A stretch of 27,166 nt of DNA. Source: Bacteroidota bacterium (GTDB taxonomy: Bacteria > Bacteroidota > Ignavibacteria > Tepidaquicellales > Tepidaquicellaceae). The notes beneath the pieces were generated by a model. It made no database searches. It had not been told where the DNA came from and saw only the letters and a list, made by a program, of their open reading frames with translations. Positions 23,499 to 27,166 of this stretch are shown in pieces; positions within the stretch are counted from its first letter, which is position 1, and each line of letters opens with the position of its first letter. Position numbers and translations under genes: made by a program. Location: positions 17,295 to 44,460 of the forward strand of contig DOWN01000315.1 of assembly GCA_003519545.1 (NCBI GenBank), read 5' to 3'.

Positions 23499-26400
23499 TG
23501 TGAATCCCCTCCTGTATGTGTTAATTCTTCCACAGTATTTCTTAATTTTGCAATATAAGTTACATTAGGTTTTACTTTGATAGGCTCAAGCAAGTAATAT
23601 GCAAGAGGATGTTCTCTATAAATCTGAATATTATCTTCTTTATCATTCATATTTCCGAATGCAATTGCTTCAGTCGGACATGCTTCCTGACAAGCAGTGA
23701 TTACATCATTACCTTTAACTGTTCTTCCTTCCTGAATAGCCACCTGTCTTGCTTTCATAACTCTCTGAACGCAGAAAGTACATTTTTCCATCACCCCTCT
23801 TGAACGAACGGTAACTTCAGGATTAGCAATCAGTGAGAAATATTCATTTTCCTGATATCCATCATTAAAACTATTTCTAAAATTGAAATAGTTAAATCTT
23901 CTTACTTTATAAGGGCAGTTATTACTGCAATATCTTGTACCGACACATCTGTTATAAGCCATTCCATTGATACCGTCTTCACTGTGAGATGTAGCAAGCA
24001 CCGGGCAAACATTTTCACAAGGAGCAAAATCGCAGTGCTGACAAAGCATTGGCTGGAAATTTGCTTTAGGGTTTGTAGCATCACCTGAATAATATCTGTC
24101 AATTCTAAGCCACATCATTTCCCTGTTTTTACCGACCTGTTCTTTACCGACTACAGGAATATTATTTTCAACATTACATGATACAACGCATTGACCGCAA
24201 CCGATACATTTGTTCATATCAATCGCCATAGCCCATTTAACAGGACCCTGATACATATTATTAGTACTTCTGTATCCTTCTGTATTCGGATTATTAATAC
24301 TCGGATTTATGCTTGGGAATTCATCAAGTGGAATACCTTCAATAGACTCTTTAATTATTACGGATTTAGGATTTTTCTTATATTGATTATAAGTTCCTTC
24401 CTGAATGATATGTCTTTTAATCTGTATATTTTTATATCTCGGGTCATCAATAGGATAATGTTCCTGAGTGGATATTAATTCATAAGAACCCGAAGATTTT
24501 GTTATTGCTATATTATTATATAAAAATTCAGTTACACCATTTGATTTGGAAATAAATGGATTAACATTTACACCGACATCAGTTCCGACCGTTCCGCCAA
24601 TTTCTCTTCCATAACCAAGTTCTGTAGCAATAACATTATCAGCCATTCCCGGCTGAATCATTACAGGTAATTTGATAGTATTATTTCCTGAAGCAATTTC
24701 AATTAAATCATTGGTTGAAACATCGAGAGTTTTAGCAGTATCAGGAGAAATTGCAGCATAGTTATCCCAAACGACTCTTGAAATTGGATGAGGAACTTCC
24801 TGAAGCCATCCGTTATTAGCAAGAGTTCCATCATAAAGATAAGGACTGTGAGTAATTAAAAACACCGGTTTATCAGAAGACTTCATACCCGATGTTATCT
24901 GCGATGCGGCACTTCCGGTAAAAGCGTTTAATTGAACCGGAGTAAAATTTACAGGTAAAACACCGTCATGAAGACAAGCAAAGAAAAATTCAATGAATTT
25001 TACATTTGAAAAAAAGCCGGGATAAAGATTTTTTTCCCAGTTATCTTTCAGATAATTATGGTAAATATCATTATTATAAGACTGAGCGTTTCCGTTTATC
25101 CAGTTTAAAATTAAACCTTCTTTTTGTCTGGTGTTAAATAAAGGAGATAAAACCGGTTGCTGGAAAGAATAAAAATCAACTCTGGATCTGAAATCACCCC
25201 AACTTTCAAAATCAGTATTTATTGGTAAAACATAACTGCTGAGCGAAGATGTTTCATTATCAAGCGTAGTCATAGTAATCACTTTACCTGCTTTAATCAT
25301 CGCATCTTTGAAGTTCATACTTCCGGGAAGATTATAAACAGGATTTACATCAAAGTTAATTAAAACACCGACACTTCCTGAATTTAATTTATTAATTAAA
25401 TCCTGAATATCATTGGATTCAAAAGGCAGCGGAGATTCTTCATAATATAATTGCTGATATAATCCGCGATTTCCGAGAACTTCATTTAAAAGATTTATAT
25501 AAATATGCGTAGATTCAGGTAACACATATCCGCCTGAAACGAAAGAAGCACCTTGATTTTTAGTTAAGTCTTCAACAAGGTTCGAGATATGATCTTTATT
25601 CAGATTATATTTAGCAACAAACTGATCAAGATTATTTCCTGATATAGCAGATGCGACAGAAGCATCAGGAGAAATGTTAGTTAATCTTCTTTTATTAACA
25701 AATTCATTGAGCAAACATAAAACAAATTCTTCAATAGCATCTGTTCTTAATCTGAATCTGTAATCAGCATTCATACCGGTAAGTGACACATTACCTTCAA
25801 CAGAATACAATCTGTTAAAACTGTCACCGTTTATTATTTCTCTGTTTCTCGCAAATTTTCTTGCGTTTTGAATAGCGTTAACATCATCGGCAAGAAAATC
25901 AGATTCAAGTGATAAGATTACTTTTGCTTTGTCATAATTTACTACGGGATATTTAGAATAGCCATAAGATTTTTGCCATGCAGAATTTTTTGTAGCCATA
26001 CCCGAAGTATTATAAGTATAAACCTTTGCAGTCGGATATTTTGCATTAAATTCAGTTAAAACTTTTTTAAAAGTCGGAGAATAAATATTTCCCGACAAGA
26101 TTACGATATCTTTACCTGACGCATTAGTATCATTTAATAACTTAATGATTTGATTATCAACAGTAGCCCAATCAGTATCTTCAAAATTTTCAAGCCCGTA
26201 AGAGCCGTTATTTATTTTAGGATTTTTAATTCTATCAGGATCGTAGAGACTAAGGATGCTCGCTTGAGCGACGGCATTTACTTTCCCTTTATAAATTGGG
26301 CTATCAGGATTCCCATCAACTTTGATCGGGCGACCTTCTCTTGATTTAATTAAAACATTTACCGGTTCACCGGATATATTAATAGTAGAGGCAAAGAAAT

Positions 26401-26752
26401 TAGGATTACCTTCAACAATTTCTTCAGGTTTTTTATTATAAGGGATAATTTCACCTTTATCTCTATAGTTAGAGCACCCTGCAGCGGCAAAAGAAGCAGA
26501 AGCAGCAAGCAGACCTAAAAATTTTCTTCTTGAGAAACCGGAGAACTCACCCGGTTCAAAAGGTTTATTAGAACTTTTATCGAACTCAAGGTTTTTTGCT
26601 CTTATAAATTCCGGATCGTTATGAAGTTCCTTAAAACTTCTCCAGTAGTGAATATCTTTATCCCCGATTTTTTCATTTTCGTGATTAACCTTTTCATCGG
26701 ACTTCAAAATTTCGGAACTCAGATCTATATATTTATTATTTGATTTACCCAT
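23495..26752 (-). CDS. actB: alternative complex III subunit ActB (molybdopterin-oxidoreductase-like plus 4 Fe-S clusters)
   Basis: Periplasmic electron-transfer subunit of ACIII, 1085 residues, the fused B1+B2 form. It opens with an extended Tat region (HYWRSFKELHNDPEF at about 35-49), then the twin-arginine signal FSRRKFLGLLAAS (R75, R76) and a lipobox AAAGC with C93, so a Tat-exported lipoprotein is likely. Residues about 110-830 are the B1 domain, a molybdopterin-oxidoreductase fold with almost no cysteines, so without the usual N-terminal cluster. The B2 part has four cluster motifs: CIGCGQC (849-), CQHCDFAPC (904-), CVGTRYCSNNC (936-, only three cysteines, suiting a 3Fe-4S cluster) and CTFC (991-) with CQEAC. 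It overlaps actC by four bases. Confidence 0.96.
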   Translation of the reverse strand: MGKSNNKYIDLSSEILKSDEKVNHENEKIGDKDIHYWRSFKELHNDPEFIRAKNLEFDKSSNKPFEPGEFSGFSRRKFLGLLAASASFAAAGCSNYRDKGEIIPYNKKPEEIVEGNPNFFASTINISGEPVNVLIKSREGRPIKVDGNPDSPIYKGKVNAVAQASILSLYDPDRIKNPKINNGSYGLENFEDTDWATVDNQIIKLLNDTNASGKDIVILSGNIYSPTFKKVLTEFNAKYPTAKVYTYNTSGMATKNSAWQKSYGYSKYPVVNYDKAKVILSLESDFLADDVNAIQNARKFARNREIINGDSFNRLYSVEGNVSLTGMNADYRFRLRTDAIEEFVLCLLNEFVNKRRLTNISPDASVASAISGNNLDQFVAKYNLNKDHISNLVEDLTKNQGASFVSGGYVLPESTHIYINLLNEVLGNRGLYQQLYYEESPLPFESNDIQDLINKLNSGSVGVLINFDVNPVYNLPGSMNFKDAMIKAGKVITMTTLDNETSSLSSYVLPINTDFESWGDFRSRVDFYSFQQPVLSPLFNTRQKEGLILNWINGNAQSYNNDIYHNYLKDNWEKNLYPGFFSNVKFIEFFFACLHDGVLPVNFTPVQLNAFTGSAASQITSGMKSSDKPVFLITHSPYLYDGTLANNGWLQEVPHPISRVVWDNYAAISPDTAKTLDVSTNDLIEIASGNNTIKLPVMIQPGMADNVIATELGYGREIGGTVGTDVGVNVNPFISKSNGVTEFLYNNIAITKSSGSYELISTQEHYPIDDPRYKNIQIKRHIIQEGTYNQYKKNPKSVIIKESIEGIPLDEFPSINPSINNPNTEGYRSTNNMYQGPVKWAMAIDMNKCIGCGQCVVSCNVENNIPVVGKEQVGKNREMMWLRIDRYYSGDATNPKANFQPMLCQHCDFAPCENVCPVLATSHSEDGINGMAYNRCVGTRYCSNNCPYKVRRFNYFNFRNSFNDGYQENEYFSLIANPEVTVRSRGVMEKCTFCVQRVMKARQVAIQEGRTVKGNDVITACQEACPTEAIAFGNMNDKEDNIQIYREHPLAYYLLEPIKVKPNVTYIAKLRNTVEELTHTGGDSH
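23506..23513 (-). promoter_or_regulatory. Shine-Dalgarno site fixing the TTG start of actC
   Basis: AGGAGGGG on the minus strand lies inside the end of actB, seven bases before TTG at 23498. The strength and spacing argue that TTG, rather than a distant ATG, starts actC. Confidence 0.8.
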
Positions 26753-26753
26753 A

Positions 26754-26978
26754 TTAACTGTTAAAGATTCCTGACTTTGATTCTCTTTTTACTGACAATG
26801 GATTTTGTTCAATTTTAATTGAAGATTTTTTTGCAGACGGATTGGAATTATTACCTTTGCCACTAAAAATTTTGATAGGTGATTTTATAAACCCGATAAC
26901 ACCGGCAACTGAAGCACCGAATAATAAAAAGAATTTTTTTCTTTTAATTTTCTCAGGTTGTTTGGTTTTATTATCCAT
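26754..26978 (-). CDS. small Tat-signal-like protein within the ACIII operon
   Basis: A 74-residue protein between actA and actB that I do not recognise as a named subunit. The N-terminus KIKRKKFFLLFGAS (about 10-23) resembles a twin-arginine signal with Lys-Arg in place of Arg-Arg, followed by a hydrophobic stretch to about residue 32 (VAGVIGF). No lipobox Cys and no cofactor motif is present. The rest is basic and polar (KKSSIKIEQNPLSVKRESK). It starts at ATG 26978 and ends one base before the actB ATG, so it is surely co-transcribed. It may be a small accessory or assembly subunit of ACIII, or a single-span membrane peptide. Confidence 0.75.
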   Translation of the reverse strand: MDNKTKQPEKIKRKKFFLLFGASVAGVIGFIKSPIKIFSGKGNNSNPSAKKSSIKIEQNPLSVKRESKSGIFNS

Positions 26979-27040
26979 TGAAGGTGTAAAAAATTTCTAT
27001 AAACTAATTATTTTAAAAGTTAAAACAAAAAACACAAATA

Positions 27041-27166
27041 TTATCTATGACAAGCAGAACAATATTCCGGACCTTTTTTCAGGTTATCTTTAATAAGTTT
27101 AAATTCAGCAATTCTGTTTTCCGGATTTTTATGGCAATCAAGACAAGCCGCCATTGTAAATGAATT
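27041..27166 (-). CDS. actA: C-terminal end of alternative complex III multiheme cytochrome ActA (partial)
   Basis: The last 41 codons of a gene that starts beyond the right edge. The peptide contains two heme c sites, CLDCH and CSACH, the second only two residues from the stop (CHR, stop). Two CXXCH within 41 residues directly upstream of actB is what the pentaheme ActA subunit predicts; ActA takes electrons from ActB towards ActE or the oxidase. Only two of its hemes can be seen. A 62-base AT-rich gap separates it from the small Tat-like gene. Confidence 0.88.
   Translation of the reverse strand, partial: NSFTMAACLDCHKNPENRIAEFKLIKDNLKKGPEYCSACHR

Noticed and set aside
24191..24478. Plus-strand open frame of about 95 codons inside actB
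   Set aside because: Lies opposite the conserved first Fe-S motif of ActB, has no known motif and no ribosome site.
26842..27093. Plus-strand open frame crossing the small Tat-like gene and the actA end
   Set aside because: It runs antisense over the two CXXCH codons of actA and the signal of the small gene; composition looks like a mirror of a hydrophobic signal.
1..27166. CRISPR arrays, tRNA/rRNA genes, insertion sequences or phage genes
   Set aside because: No regularly spaced repeats, no cloverleaf-like segments and no transposase or integrase motifs were seen; nearly all sequence is used by the listed genes.

Overview
The window is AT-rich and densely coding: 25 complete protein genes plus two fragments at its edges, with no RNA gene, insertion sequence, phage gene or CRISPR array that I can see. 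All genes but one lie on the minus strand. The content suggests the Bacteroidota/Chlorobiota/Ignavibacteriota branch of the FCB group. Pointers are an alternative complex III with an extended-Tat ActB, an A2-type cytochrome oxidase, a DUF4270/DNRLRE-like lipoprotein paired with a beta-barrel protein, and a cysteine-free class III sirtuin of the kind common in that group. Clear Shine-Dalgarno sites at several junctions fit Ignavibacteria-like lineages better than Bacteroidia, but the exact clade is an inference.

Region 1 (27166 down to 12113, minus) is one respiratory operon. It reads actA (only the C-terminus is inside the window), a 74-aa Tat-like small protein, actB, actC, a fused actDE, actF, a second membrane-anchored monoheme cytochrome c, sco1, coxA, coxC, coxD, coxB, ctaB, and an 8-TM protein ending in a cytochrome c domain. 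Many junctions overlap or have 0-7 bases between genes, and the operon ends at a strong intrinsic terminator (12072-12094). Together the genes encode a menaquinol-to-oxygen chain: ACIII (ActA-F) oxidises quinol and passes electrons through heme c domains to the CuA site of CoxB and the heme a/a3-CuB centres of CoxA. Sco1 loads copper and CtaB starts heme A synthesis. CoxB has no heme c domain of its own, so the extra cytochromes are candidates for the wiring between the two complexes.

Region 2 (12065 down to 2783, minus) is a string of housekeeping and envelope genes: sirtuin, glycogen synthase, a GmhB-like phosphatase, a lipoprotein and a beta-barrel-like protein, rpiB, glyA, trmO, tatC and a long-chain polyprenyl diphosphate synthase. 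TatC (export of Tat substrates such as ActB) and the prenyl synthase (quinone side chain) are functionally linked to the respiratory operon.

Region 3 (1-2786) holds trmH on the plus strand, converging on the prenyl synthase with overlapping stop codons, and a DinG-type helicase transcribed the other way from the 208-base AT-rich gap 2045-2252. A possible new reading frame opens at base 34 and runs off the left edge.

The points most worth a second look are the ActD-ActE fusion, the unplaced 8-TM cytochrome c protein, the conserved-looking small Tat-like protein inside the ACIII operon, and a run of TTG start codons placed directly after or overlapping upstream stop codons.
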